Below, in pieces: positions 11,001 to 22,440 of a stretch of 64,000 nucleotides of DNA. The stretch is taken from assembly GCA_947650285.1 (NCBI GenBank), contig CANTFL010001352.1, positions 62,001-126,000 on the forward strand, in the 5' to 3' direction. Numbering within the stretch: the stretch's first letter is position 1; each line of letters starts with the position of its first letter. The DNA is from Hyaloperonospora brassicae. Taxonomy: Eukaryota > Oomycota > Peronosporomycetes > Peronosporales > Peronosporaceae. Below the pieces are notes generated by a model. That model searched no databases and had not been told where the DNA came from. It worked only from the letters and a program-made list of their open reading frames with translations. Made by a program: the position numbers and the translations under genes.

Positions 11001-13834
11001 TATAGATTATAAGGTATAAAAATAAAACACTTCATTCATTATCTTATTTGTTGGCTGTGTGTTCAAAAAAATTGACGCTGTAGTGAACCACATCAACTGA
11101 GTATTTGGTTCTCATAACTCTGTCGACATTATTAAAAGCAATAATAAAGAAGTGCAACATAAATGTTGAATTCTTTCGACGCTTTAGGTTCGAGAGAAGT
11201 CTTTGTAAGAATATATTTTTTCGGTCAGGTTATAGAACAACGAACACGCCGAGGATAAAGTGGCAATCATTATATAAAGCAATGTATCGATAGCATAGTT
11301 GACATAGTGTATATTAACCGCTATCATGCACATCGAACGTCGTAGCTAGTACGTCATGCTAACGAAAACACGTCGTGACGGTTACATCAAGCTCATTCAG
11401 TAAAAGTGATGTATGTATGTCCTTAATTTTATCAACCCAGCTTCTAGTGCCTTAAAGATCTTTCAACCTTAAAACATCGGCCTTTACACTTCATTATTGA
11501 TAGGCCGGATAGAAGTCAATCTATAAAAAATCATCAGTGGTCGTTATCATTTGTGAGATGCTGTAGATATTTGTCGGCTTCGAACAAATTATATTTACTT
11601 TCAATTCACCAAATTTCGATGCCGATGAGAAATATATTGAACTTATTCAAGCTTGGAAGGAACTTATCAAAACGTTTTAGTTGCATTGGAACTTTCCAAA
11701 TTTATTACACCATCACCATTAAAAACCACTATTGAGTCGATGACAGTGCTCGTTATGCGTTAAACTCATTCAAGTGTAAGGTTCATTAATATTTACTCTC
11801 AAGCATTTGGTTTTTCAGGGGTTCCAGAAGATCGCCAATGACTAGGACCTTGAAACATATTATACGGGTTCCAGAAAGCTCGGCATATAAGTATTACCCT
11901 GGTAGATTAGCCGCTACAGAAGAGAGATGCGTTTAGAGCTGGATCCGTCGAGGTGCTTTTGAAAACACGTCATCGATTTAGGTATATCTTTTATACAATT
12001 TACAATGGTATCATGTGCACAAGGCCTAAAAGTATCGAAAAGGTAATTGATCCCGTTAATTCTTATTGTTAATTAATTAGTCAATGTGATTCTAAGCGAG
12101 CTCATTGGACGTACCTTTACATTAACCGCGCCCTTTCATATCATATATTGTGCGTCGTAGTCGCATTCGTCATCATAGTGCTACTGACTTACTATACAAA
12201 CAACTCATGCAGGTGATCTGTCGTATCACGCACATTTATGTGCATAAAAATTGAGCAAGTGTAGGGCTAGACTTACCAAACATGTAAGAATATATTATTA
12301 TAAGATTCTTGCGACATTTGATATAGCCTCGATTATGAATTATATACGTACAATGTATATCGATACTCTAATAAAAAATATGCTAGTAAACCATTAAACG
12401 TTGTTAACACTGACAGCACGATTCAATAATTCGCTATTTTATTCAAATATTGCTTGTCACCCATTAAACGCGTCCACCATTGACAGTACGCTATATGATC
12501 CAATATTGAATGATGAGCCTAATTTACATATATCTCATTTTAAAACTTACGGTATTACATACAGAATGATAACATTTACTTTAGTATGTCTATTAAGTGA
12601 CACAATGTAACGGGCGTTTCACTACACATCGGCTGTAAAATCTGACAACATCGAAGAAACATCTACGATGAAAAAATTGAGTTATAGTAGATATATAAGA
12701 GATCAAATGTGATGGCAGAGATAAAACTGCATTCACAAACATTGACGTTCTTTGCCTGAACTGTATTTATATTGATAATACAAAGCTGATGGCAAATTAG
12801 CGAATCGGTGATGCTACAGAATACAAGCTAGGATATTGTTTTTGCATGACCACCCTCAATAATCTTACACATTAGTCTATCATCTTGTTTTATATGTAAT
12901 GCTAGAGTGAATTTCCTATATAAATTAATTGTGGGCGTGTACAACACAAATATAATTTTAAAGTCATATAAAGTTTAAATTTTAGTGGAAGTCTATATAT
13001 ATGGTCTGCGCGATTCTTATATCACATATAACATTAAGTATTTAATCGCTCGCACTCACCGCCGAATACATGCGCGCGCCCACCAATCGTAATAAGATTT
13101 CGTGCAATCATAATGTTGTACGTTTTTCATTTTCGTTAGCATCAAGGTAAATAAAGGGAGTCGCTATAAAAAACTTACTTGTCGCTAAACACAATTTACC
13201 GCCCATTTTATATTGTTGTAACTGGCTTATTCAACTATTTTAATTGGAAACGCTGATATAGATCTCACTCGCGTGTCAACAAAACCACTTTATTATAACA
13301 GAAACTTCAACAAGAGGTAATGTATGCAGCACCGCATCAAATAAAAACGCTAGCCGCTTACAACTAAAATATAAATGATGAAAATGTAAAGGCAGCGAGT
13401 AATCCCTGTCCATCTCAATATATGGTATCGGAAGCAGAGATCTTACTTAAATCTGGTAATATGGCCCTCGAGGTCTTGTTTTTTTCTTATTAAGCATCAA
13501 TTTCTAGTATACATTTGGAGCGTTCTACTCAGCGGTATCCATCGCTCATTAACGTTGAGATAAATTATTTGCGGTCTGCACTTCGATGCGTTGAATGCGG
13601 AGAAGCAGGCTTCTTCAGAAAAGCATATCGACAATCTCTTCTAAATCCGGCAGTGACTGCATTTTTTATGATTGATGCTTTTGGTGCTAAGAAGGAATAG
13701 AAGCAATGATCATACCACTAAAATATAATGATTAGTACCTGGACATGGTAGCGCTTGCGGAGAGTCCAAAATTCTACTGGAAAATCCTTAAGCGTTATTA
13801 CACAAGTCTTCTATTTAGATAATTTATTAAGGAT
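8037..13834. other. Gene-poor spacer, AT-rich from about 8.7 kb
   Basis: No frame longer than about 97 codons and no family resemblance were found. A TATA-like TATAAAAG lies at about 8269 upstream (in minus sense) of the URC4 arm, but nothing ties it to a gene. From about 8.7 kb the base composition falls to that of the AT-rich desert, with frequent stops in all frames. Confidence 0.5.
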
Positions 13835-14050
13835 ATTTATAGGTACACACCCACCCTTTGATAGGTACACACCCACCTGCAATAGAGGCCCCTCCTTAAG
13901 TACCGTATCCTTCCTAACTAGGCACCGCACACTTATGCATACAAAATGTAATATAAATACTTTTTGCTTTGTACACACCCCTCCGTTGTACAGGCCTCTT
14001 TTGTGTCAGCGCACAGTCTTCCGTATGGATCCGCTCTCAATATCCGGCAC
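13835..14050 (+). repeat. Left TIR of the 2.1-kb element
   Basis: This is the 216-bp mate of 15703-15918. Differences seen are few, for example GTAATATAAATAC versus GCAATATAAATAC and CTCAATATCC versus CTCATAATCC. Confidence 0.9.
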
Positions 14051-15702
14051 TTTGCCCTAATTTGATTTTAAATATCAGCCGATGTCATAAATGAGCTTAC
14101 ACCATGACATTTTTCTTGGTCGCAGACACGCAGCATGTACGAAGTGGTACTCTGTAAATCCCGTCTGTCAACTGTCGTAATGACACTTACGCACACTTTA
14201 AGACCGCCTTTGTCATTCTGGGCACGAACTGTAATGCTTAGGTGACACAGTCTGTTTTCCCTCACCTTTAATGGTGGACCAAGTAATGGCTTATACAACT
14301 GCTGCGAATGGGCTTTTGAATGCGTTGTCTTAATCCAATGCTGCAGACTTTACTTGTACTAAACTACGGTGTGAATACATTGCGGACAAGCGCATCGAAA
14401 TACGTGCACAAGGGGTCCCGTCTAGTGCAGCACAGTCAAGCTGATGCCAGCAGTGCAGTCAGGTTAAAGCTGGTCGTCCTTTATTTTTCGAGTAGCCGAT
14501 CGAATTGGATGGCTATATTAGCATTCGTAGATGGATAAACCAGCCCTAGAAACTGTTGCTGTTCCTTGAAGGTGCAGCCATGGTGTGAGCAATTAGCGAT
14601 AGAGTTTTATCCAGATATGTAAAGGATTAAGTCTGAAAAGTTTAAGGTGTACGTCGTAATGTGTTTCGATAATTAGCCTCTCCTTCGATACATGCTGCTG
14701 CCAACGTTGACGATGCTTCCCGAGACATCATTATACTAATCGGAAAGGGCGATCGGTAGACAATCTACACGCCATGACTTGAGGGAAGTCGGACTAGTAA
14801 GTACGTTACAAGGTACGTACTCTGCAACACTAGGATCGTAGACTCACAAGTGAAAAGCTACCAATTCAAGCAAAGACTTACACAAGTTGGATCATGACCC
14901 AGCACTCTTACGAGCACTGTAACGATTGACGAAAGCGCCACACTAGCAGCGTAAAGATAGTGGCTACTTGCCTAGGCAAGCAATATACATGTTCTCTTTT
15001 TGTAGCGTTGAAGCGCCTGCCACATCAACACGTTCGGGCATACATTATCTTTGCTACGGACGGACCTTAAATTTTAATAGCAAGACGTAAAGAACGGTGC
15101 AACACGGACTTTAGGACAGCGACAGATGATGGACAAGACGTTAGCTTGAGCATGTCGCCATGGTTTTAAAGAAGAGACATTTGAATAAATGCGAACGAGT
15201 TGTCGCTTGCTTAGCGAGATCGTTAACCCTAATGACGCCATACAGCTCTGATTCGTCGGTTTCGCTGCTATGACTACAACCCCCTTTCCAAATTTATTAC
15301 CACCGTCTTTGCCTTAGGCTATCTTATGCTGTTTGGGTCGGTGCCATGCTCTTTTAACGGACCCCTGAAATTGCACGCATACTCATTATAAAACAGAAGC
15401 GAAACATGAATGTATAATGCCTGATGAGAAGCACGTGGATAGCGCTGTTAAATCGTTCGACTTCAATTGCACCAATGTATAGTAAATCGGGAGATTACAA
15501 TATTGAAACTTGGTATTAGCCTCAGCGCGAGGCAGCATCATCGAATGCAGAAGCAAAGAACGTAAGAAGTGGCAGCAAGCAGTGGCAAATCTTACTGTTT
15601 TATTTTTCAGAACCAGAAAGACGTATGCTTAATACTTGATCCAAAAAAATTATTGATCTTTAAACATGGGAAATGGCCGTATGATAGGTACTCATAGAGG
15701 GT

Positions 15703-15918
15703 GTACCGGATTATGAGAGCGGATCCATACGGAAGACTGTGCGCTGACACAAAAGAGGCCTGTACAACGGAGGGGTGTGTACAAAGCAAAGAGTATTTAT
15801 ATTGCATTTTGTATGCATAAGTGTGCGGTGCCTAGTTAGGAAGGATACGGTACTTAAGGAGGGGCCTCTATTGCAGGTGGGTGTGTACCTATCAAAGGAT
15901 GGGTGTGTACCTATAAAT
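15703..15918 (-). repeat. Right TIR of the 2.1-kb element
   Basis: This is the reverse complement of 13835-14050. The high similarity between the TIRs contrasts with the decay of the interior and suggests a fairly young non-autonomous insertion. Confidence 0.9.
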
Positions 15919-16522
15919 CTCCTTTATTCATTTCGCGTGAAAATTTGCGCTTCTGTATTATATTTTTATATTTAATTAAGTAATGACAGCGCTAGAGTAA
16001 GCAGTACGTGTGATTTTTTGAATAAAGGGAGAGTGGTGACAAGCGAAAAGTAGGTGGTAGATAGCGGCTTCCTAACGTCAACCCTCTTATCGTCGAGTCA
16101 ATTTACAACGCGTTACGTAGTCAATTGGTGCGGTACACCTCGAACTTGTAAAAAGACATTTTGCAAGGAGTAGTATATGTCAGTTTCTGAATATTTCAGT
16201 TTGGTCGCTGTAGTGATAGAGACCATGCCTCATTCTGACCAATTTAATTTGTGCATTAGACTACAGTAGAACCCCTATCCGCTAACCCCCTATTCGCCAG
16301 TACCCCCTTGGAGTGATTAAAAGTTTTCGGCCCGACGTTCGGCAAGCGAGGTAGACCATGTGACTACCCAACCCCTCCTACCTAATATTCGATTCTATCT
16401 CACATTATTTAATACACTCAACCGTAATTAAATATTAAGGCGTTCTACAGAAGTCAGAAATTATTTCCCAACTTTCGGTGATGTCACCGAAACAAATGAC
16501 TTCACAATTTTTCCGTGTTCCA
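15919..16522. other. Spacer between TIR element and inverted-repeat arm B, with a pogo-like terminus
   Basis: There is no gene. At about 16266 lies CAGTAGAACCCCTATCCGC, which resembles pogo/Tigger termini and shares CAGTAGA...TATCCG with the end of the transposase relic at 28961. A perfect 9-bp-arm palindrome, TTTCGGTGA-TG-TCACCGAAA, occurs at 16473-16492. Confidence 0.45.
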
Positions 16523-16745
16523 CTCTATTTACGTCTCCGTCAACGCGATGCGCGTTCCGCATGCTCCTGACCCGACTTGAAGTTCGCCATTCTTCACGCG
16601 TTCCCATTGGCTCCAAGCGGACGTCTGCCCTTCTCACCGTGAAGCGCCACGCATTCGGATCGCAAGAACGTCTCGAGCTGTCAATCCATCGAGCGCTCTC
16701 TCTCTCTCTCTCCGCCCCTCCCGTCTGTCCGTCCGTCCGTCCGCA

Positions 16746-18421
16746 ATGCCCGCGTCCCCTCCCGACCAAGTGGCGTATCTGCGCTCGCTCCCGTCCGTGC
16801 GCGACAGCTGCCACCGCGTCCTGCGACTCGCCCAAGAGGACCGAACTGCCCCATTTTGCAGTGGTCGGGACGAAAGTGCCGGCGCTGGCGGATTACGTCA
16901 TCCGCGTGATGCGGCAGTCGTACCCGAACGAGGCGCTCGTCCCGTTCCACTCGCGCTGGCGCCACTTTGAGACGGGCGATCCGCAGCGCGTGGAAAAGAT
17001 GACGTCAACATGGCACTGCCACGAGCTGGAAAGGGCGCGACGATTGGTCGACTTGGCGCTCGTCAGCGTCTTACTGGACGCCGGCGCGGGCTCTTCGTGG
17101 CGGTACCGAGAGCCTGAAACGGACGACTGCTACAGCCGCAGCGAGGGACTGGGCGTCGCCAGCTTGCACATGTTCCTGGCCGGCTGTTTCTCCGCCGACC
17201 CGACTCACGAGCCCCATCGAGTGGACGCGCAAGCGCTGACGCACCTGGCAGACGATGCAGTTGCTAGAGCTTTTCAAGTGGTGAGAGGCACTTTTGTGTG
17301 TGTATGCCATGGAGGTTGGCATGGTCTGACTCTGATGTGTGTCTGTCTGCGCCACTGGAAATCAACAGACAGAGACGAATCCGCTACTCGGCTGTAGTGG
17401 ACGCACGGATCTGCTCAAGGTAATGGTGACCGTGACTGATTCCTTCGCCCATGTGCGAGCACGTAATTCATTAGCCCCATCCCGCTGACACTGTGTCGGT
17501 GTACCGCATGATGTAGCGTCTAGGGACGAGCATAGCCAACTACCCAGAGTTTTTCAAAGGAACTGACGGATCGATTCGGCCTGGCAATATGGTGGACTAC
17601 CTGATGAAATGCCAAAGCGCCAGTCGAGAAGTATCGATTACGGAGCTGTGGAAGGTGGTAGTCTACGGATTGCAGGACATTTGGCCCGAGAGCCGGACGC
17701 GCATTGATGGCCAGAACATGGGTGACGTGTGGGAGTTACCGTACGTGCGAGGCTTCAATGACGGGGGGGGAATTTCGCAATGACGAGTCCGAATGGCACT
17801 AATGGAAGTCGTGGTACTTTTGCGACCAGTTACTTACCGGAACACGAAAAAGCAGGCAGATTTGTGAGTTTTCACAAGCTATCGCAGTGGTTGACATATT
17901 CGCTCCTGGAGCCGCTTCAGAACGCCGGGTTGACGATAACTGATCTCCAACTGATGACTGGTTCGTTGGTGTTCACCGTTACTATATTCACTGCGTCACT
18001 TGAAATATACGAGTTCATGTCTTCTGACACGTAATGTTGGTAGGGTTGCCCGAGTATCGCAATGGTGGACTTCTGGTGGACTTCGGTGTGCTCGTGCCCA
18101 AGTCATCAAGCACTCTTACCGACGAGTTTAGCCCAAGCGCTGAGATGATCATCGAATGGCGAGCTCTCACTGTTGCACTCTTGGACGAGCTGCACACTGT
18201 GATCTTGGAGCGTCTTAACTTCACTGCCGAGATTTTCCCGCTGGTCAAGGTGAATTCATGTATGTTCTCCTGTAGTGCTATCAAGTGATGATGGCCTATT
18301 TGTATGTACCATGTAGATGCTCGAAGGTGGTACTTGGAAGGCTGGACGAGTCATTGCGAGCGAGAAACGCACAGACGGTGGACCTCCCATCAAGATCAAG
18401 AGCGACGGCACTGTGTTTTAG
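16746..18421 (+). pseudogene. URC4: URC4/urg3-like uracil catabolism protein (DUF1688), copy B, two lesions
   Basis: The exons are 16746-17280, 17369-17419, 17517-17960, 18044-18249 and 18317-18421, with the same introns and phases as copy A. Two lesions are visible. An extra A at about 16844 (GACCGAACTG against GACCGACTG in copy A) shifts the frame after codon 32, so the RWRHF and LLDAGAG blocks are read only in a different frame from the ATG. At the G8 tract (17763-17770) an additional A changes the reading again and leads to a stop within four codons. Everything else (GLPEYRNGGLLVDFG, EWRALTVALLDEL, LEGGTWKAGR, IKIKSDGTVF) matches copy A. Copy B is more damaged than copy A unless both indels are sequence errors. 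Confidence 0.85.
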
Positions 18422-18580
18422 CTCACGTTGCTCCATGGATGCAGTCAGTCTTTTGTCGGCTAGACGAGACGCAATCGCCACTTCTCACGAACGCTTTGCG
18501 TTGCCCGAAAGCTTACAATATTGCATTTCTTTTCAACGCTTTACGGCAAGTGGCGATCGTCGTTCAGCCGTGTCAACTCT

Positions 18581-19030
18581 CTACCGAGCCGTCATCATCC
18601 ATATGTCGTAGAAATGTCGTTCGCATGAACTGCAATGTCGATGTTCGTAGCTCAGCTGATCCGAAACAGCGCCACCGATTCGCTGATAAAGCGATCGACA
18701 GCAACTTAGAGTGGAGTGTAGTGCTTGTAGTATGAGGACCAGGAACGGATGGACTGAGCTCACCGCACCGTCATGGACGCAGTCGCCAAAGTTTACAGGC
18801 TCAAAGTGACTGCATCGGGGTACATTGTTCGCAAGGTCATGTGCACTCAATCGTTTGTACCTTTCGACGGATGCGACATCGCTGCTCTGCTGTGCGAATG
18901 TGTCACATACAGCTGAAAAAGGTGTGACCCGTGGGGCTTTCTGAGTTGAAAGGAGTACAGTCTCGACGGCAACAGTCTCCACGTTCTGAGACAAATTGAA
19001 ATTGACTGCTGCCGCTCTGTTTTTCTGCAT
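18581..19030 (-). CDS. Unrecognised ORF in arm B, mirror of 5531-5980
   Basis: This is the same 149-codon frame as in arm A, running against URC4 copy B. No motif was recognised and it is probably fortuitous. It is listed because it stays open in both arms. Confidence 0.15.
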   Translation of the reverse strand: MQKNRAAAVNFNLSQNVETVAVETVLLSTQKAPRVTPFSAVCDTFAQQSSDVASVERYKRLSAHDLANNVPRCSHFEPVNFGDCVHDGAVSSVHPFLVLILQALHSTLSCCRSLYQRIGGAVSDQLSYEHRHCSSCERHFYDIWMMTAR

Positions 19031-19108
19031 CCAAGAAAGAATAAGAGCTCGCACTCACATGCGTGTACACCGCATGGTCACTGAAGTAATGATCTCGAAG
19101 TGATGGCG

Positions 19109-19858
19109 CTAAGTTTATTGATGGTAGCACATATACCAGCAATATTTTGATATGGAAGACAACGACAAACTACATCTCAAACCAAGGTTGCCTACTCAAA
19201 CCAGCCAAAGTGTCAGTCTTGCAATGTTTATAGTACGCAACGTCGGACATGTCAGAGCCACTAAGCTGATGCAAAATTTTCAATGGAGTACAAAGCTGAA
19301 TGATGACGATGGAGGATACGCCGTTGGACCGCGCAGCTGAGCGAGATAGTTGTTATCTGTTAATTTAAATTGCAACATTGCGAGAGCTAAATGAGCTGCA
19401 CGAAGGTCATCCAGGTTACATGACGTATCGAGCAAGACAGATATTAAAAATGGTGAGAAATACACAACGGGTTCTACTTGTGGTCGTGCAAAAGTGGTCT
19501 AAATCACATTGTGAAGTAAACATATTGCATGTTGTAACGACATGGCTCGTCTTGTAATTCAGCTCACCGAAATGATATGGCCTGGATCAACTATATGCTG
19601 AACCTTCATTAGCATCTACTCACGTGTTTGGCGCTTTCCCATTCAGTCCTTGGCCAATTATTGCATCGATAGGTGTATCCATTCCTAAAAGGTATCGCTT
19701 CACATGTATCTTATCGCTAAAAACGCAGCAAAAGAAACAGGTTTATCGAATCAAGAAAACTTCAGTACGAGTTTTATACTCCCTTGTGCAGTCACCATGC
19801 AATCTATCCTACGCGCCATCACCGCATGTAGACAAATGGATGTCCCATCTCAGCATCG
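19109..19858. other. Spacer between arm B and the secreted-protein gene
   Basis: This holds a 62-codon ATG frame (19152-19340, plus strand) with no recognisable motif, and no other signal. Its 3' end is the downstream flank of the secreted-protein gene. Confidence 0.4.
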
Positions 19859-20557
19859 TCATCTACGCTTTTTTCTTCGTTCCTTCTCCAACCGAACCCG
19901 CTCATTGTAATATGTCCGGTATGCGCTCACATGTGCCTTGGAATGATCATACCCAGGATCGTTAAGCGGATTCGTCACCCCATGGTTTGGCAGAAGTTCT
20001 ATATCGTATGCGTTCGGTGTAACATGCTTCTTGAACATTTGATCGAACGATACGCCCTTCTTGATCCCTAGTTGAGCACGCGCGCGAGCCTTCTCAAATT
20101 TGCGTGCCCTGCCATTCTTCATCACTTGCATAGCTGCGCCACGAAGCTTCTTCGACTGGGCCGGGAACTTGCGGTCCAGCTTTTGCACGAGATTTGCCGT
20201 CTTCTGCTTCGTCTGGGAGGGGATCGAAGGCTCTAGCTCTTCCTGTAACGTCGCCTTAACGTTCTTCTTCTTCATGATGCCCATGCTGCGACACCATTCT
20301 GTAACTCTTGAACGAAAACGAGCAAAGACCTCCTTCATCGTCAAATAGAACTCTTGCAACCCCCTATCCTCGCCATCAGCAGCATCGGAGACGTCGGCGA
20401 CAGAAATCATTTTACTGAGGCCGAATCCTGGCTGATCGTCATAGCCCGGGATCAGCGGTGTTGATCTGGTCAGAATGTCGGCAGCCGAAACAAGAAGGGC
20501 GCCGCCGCCTCCGTACTCTACATGCGCAAGCGCGAGGAAAAGAAAGCACTTGATCAT
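19859..20557 (-). CDS. Small secreted basic protein, possible effector-like (232 aa)
   Basis: The ATG at 20557 gives MIKCFLFLALAHVEYGGGGA, then LLVSA, a plausible signal peptide with a short hydrophobic core and possible cleavage after VSA (residue 25). The open frame extends upstream to 20926, but that part lacks a signal, so the internal Met is preferred. The mature part begins acidic (DVSDAADGEDRG, residues 55-66) and becomes strongly basic: KKKNVK near 96, KNGRARKFEKARARAQ at 147-162, and RLEKERRKKRR at the C-terminus, which could act as a nuclear localisation signal. It looks mostly alpha-helical. There is no canonical RXLR, dEER or LFLAK motif; RGLQ at 65-68 is in the usual RXLR position but does not fit the consensus. 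There are no introns and no damage. The role in host interaction is inference from secretion and composition; I recognise no family. Confidence 0.6.
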   Translation of the reverse strand: MIKCFLFLALAHVEYGGGGALLVSAADILTRSTPLIPGYDDQPGFGLSKMISVADVSDAADGEDRGLQEFYLTMKEVFARFRSRVTEWCRSMGIMKKKNVKATLQEELEPSIPSQTKQKTANLVQKLDRKFPAQSKKLRGAAMQVMKNGRARKFEKARARAQLGIKKGVSFDQMFKKHVTPNAYDIELLPNHGVTNPLNDPGYDHSKAHVSAYRTYYNERVRLEKERRKKRR

Positions 20558-21239
20558 ATAGCAACCAACAGGTGCGAATAGTGAGGTGGGGAAGAGGAAG
20601 TTGGACCTCTCTCGCGCAGGCTGCAGGTTTGGAAATGACAAAGTTTCATAGGTGCGGAAGCATAGGATGACAAGTGGCGGAAGGTGATGTGTCACAACGC
20701 AAAGAAGCGGCTGCGCAGAGGCACATAAGCGCAGTGGGTCCGACTCTGTGTCCAGCATTTTGGCCTCCTCGTGGTAAGTGCATTGGTGAACGGACTCTGC
20801 TGAATATAGAGGGTCCGGACCAGATTGATTGTTGCACGTCGGAGGTAGTAAAACCAACGACGGGCAACGAAGACATATCAATGAGTTGTTTTTGAGCTTT
20901 ATCTGATTCTGATCAGCACAGATCACGAATTAACGAAAACATGTCTCAAGCAAAAAGGACCCGAATTTATAAAACGGCATCAACGAGATGGGCTTGTATC
21001 AGATTTTTGCGACTTGAGCCGGTGCAATAATTGCGGAGTCAGTCGGTTGCAAATAAAATGTAATAGCCGTGCCTGAATTTGACCAAGACCAGGCTCTTTA
21101 TTCATTAATCATTTATGAGCACCCACTGCGAGCGAAATGTGGCAAATCATCTAAATATTTGTCCATCTCAACAGTCACGTAACATCAGGTACCTAATTTA
21201 GCTAAATACGACATCAATTTGAATAATAATTGGTCAAGC

Positions 21240-22440
21240 TAGTGAGAAGCGAAGCACCTTCGCGTTCACCGGGTAAATGATGTGCTCTGTGCTGAATGAG
21301 CATATAGGGTGAACGTGCTAACCGCATCTTACTGGCTGTGATGTTCGAATTACCATATCGACGCAATGGGTGTCCAGCCTGGTCCTGTCATTGGTTTGCG
21401 CAACATCTTTTCCGTGCGATACCGTGTGGCGTTGACCTTCCCACCTATAATCGAAGAGTTGAACTTCGGGGGGATTCTCACCCTGCGATGTTCGCCAGAA
21501 AGACGCACGGCGCCGCTTTTACGTGAATACACAATCGTTGAAAGGAATGGTGACGCTGACTCATATGGTCCCGCGGGCTCGTATGATAACACCCCTGTCA
21601 AGTCTTAAAAGAATCAATATCGAGCGTTTCGTCGATCCAAGTGTAACATGCATCGTAGTAGTAATCATCAATATAGGGTCAGGCACTGAACAGAATCTTA
21701 AACTGAATGTCGATGAAAACATTTTGGTAATTTCGACTTCATGTATCATCAATGGCAAACTCCGACATCGTTTTTCACAACAATTCTCAATTTGGCGAGA
21801 AGAACATCGTCTACAAACACGTACAAATCGCTCGTTACATACGATAACTTGATTTTATATCGGAATTGAACGCACCACTGATTCAAATCGTCTGGCTCTT
21901 GTTCCTAAGCCATTCATCTTGTCCATCATCGCGGTCCACAAGTTAGACGAAATACGTTCAAAAGCGATGTTGGGGGATGCATTAAGCATGTCGACTGGTG
22001 CCAAAATGGGTAACAACATCGGAAACATTAATCGTATGTAGCACGCCGAATGCCTCACAAAATAAATTATTAGGTCAGCGATACATCAGTCCAGCTGTGA
22101 GCGAGGATGTAGGTGCTAATAATTTGTTTTGTTTTTCGTCATTACGTTCTACCACCATCAATGGCTGTCTCTGCAAATGCACTGCGTATTTGTACACACC
22201 ATGTAAGTAATCATTTGTTTAGAAAGCTTTCTTGTCGACAGAAAGCTACCTTAATAATGATGCTGATCACGATGTACGCTTCAGATGACGACATAGACTT
22301 GATCACGCCTTCAATCTTGGAATACATACGGACCTGCGACGCTATTGTTTCGGCAACATATGCATTGGTAAAAAGGTTTAATGCATTTGTTATGGAGACG
22401 AACGTCCCTTTCGGCGCTTGCTTGCTTGGATGACAAATTT
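21240..22440. other. GC-richer coding-like remnant, unidentified
   Basis: Composition rises well above the flanks. Overlapping frames of 60-109 codons exist on both strands. The minus strand from 22430 to 22210 reads as a plausible protein segment (TNAYVAETIASQVRMYSKIE), and further pieces follow at 22058-21855, 21758-21561 and 21601-21350, in different frames. I read this as a decayed gene or transposon body on the minus strand, but I cannot name it. Confidence 0.35.

Larger units (their letters stand above)
13835..15918. mobile_element. DNA transposon-like element with 216-bp terminal inverted repeats (2084 bp)
   Basis: The first 216 bp (13835-14050) and last 216 bp (15703-15918) are near-identical in inverted orientation with no net length difference. 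Each TIR begins ATTTATAGGTACACACCCAC and contains the 17-bp unit GATAGGTACACACCCAC as a tandem pair near the tip, plus a related GTACACACCCCTCC further in. The interior (14051-15702) has no frame above 76 codons and no transposase motif that I can identify, so it is non-autonomous or decayed. Long TIRs with subterminal repeats fit Mutator-like or foldback elements. Target-site duplication is not clear (TTTATA/TATAAA at the ends is palindromic). The strand is arbitrary. Confidence 0.82.
16523..19108 (+). repeat. Inverted duplication, arm B (2586 bp, contains URC4 copy B)
   Basis: This is the reverse-complement mate of 5453-8036. Homology begins at CTCTATTTACGTCTCC (16523) and ends at TGATGGCG (19108). 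It contains one extra A at about 16844 and one extra A after the G8 tract at about 17771 relative to arm A. Confidence 0.93.

Noticed and set aside
16561..17397. 278-codon frame overlapping URC4 copy B exon 1
   Set aside because: It is the URC4 frame after the extra A at about 16844 joined to 5' leader sequence in frame by chance; not a separate gene.
20674..20895. Upstream extension and opposite-strand frames around the secreted-protein gene
   Set aside because: The upstream in-frame part (20926-20558) lacks a signal peptide and protein-like composition; the internal Met at 20557 gives a sensible secreted protein.
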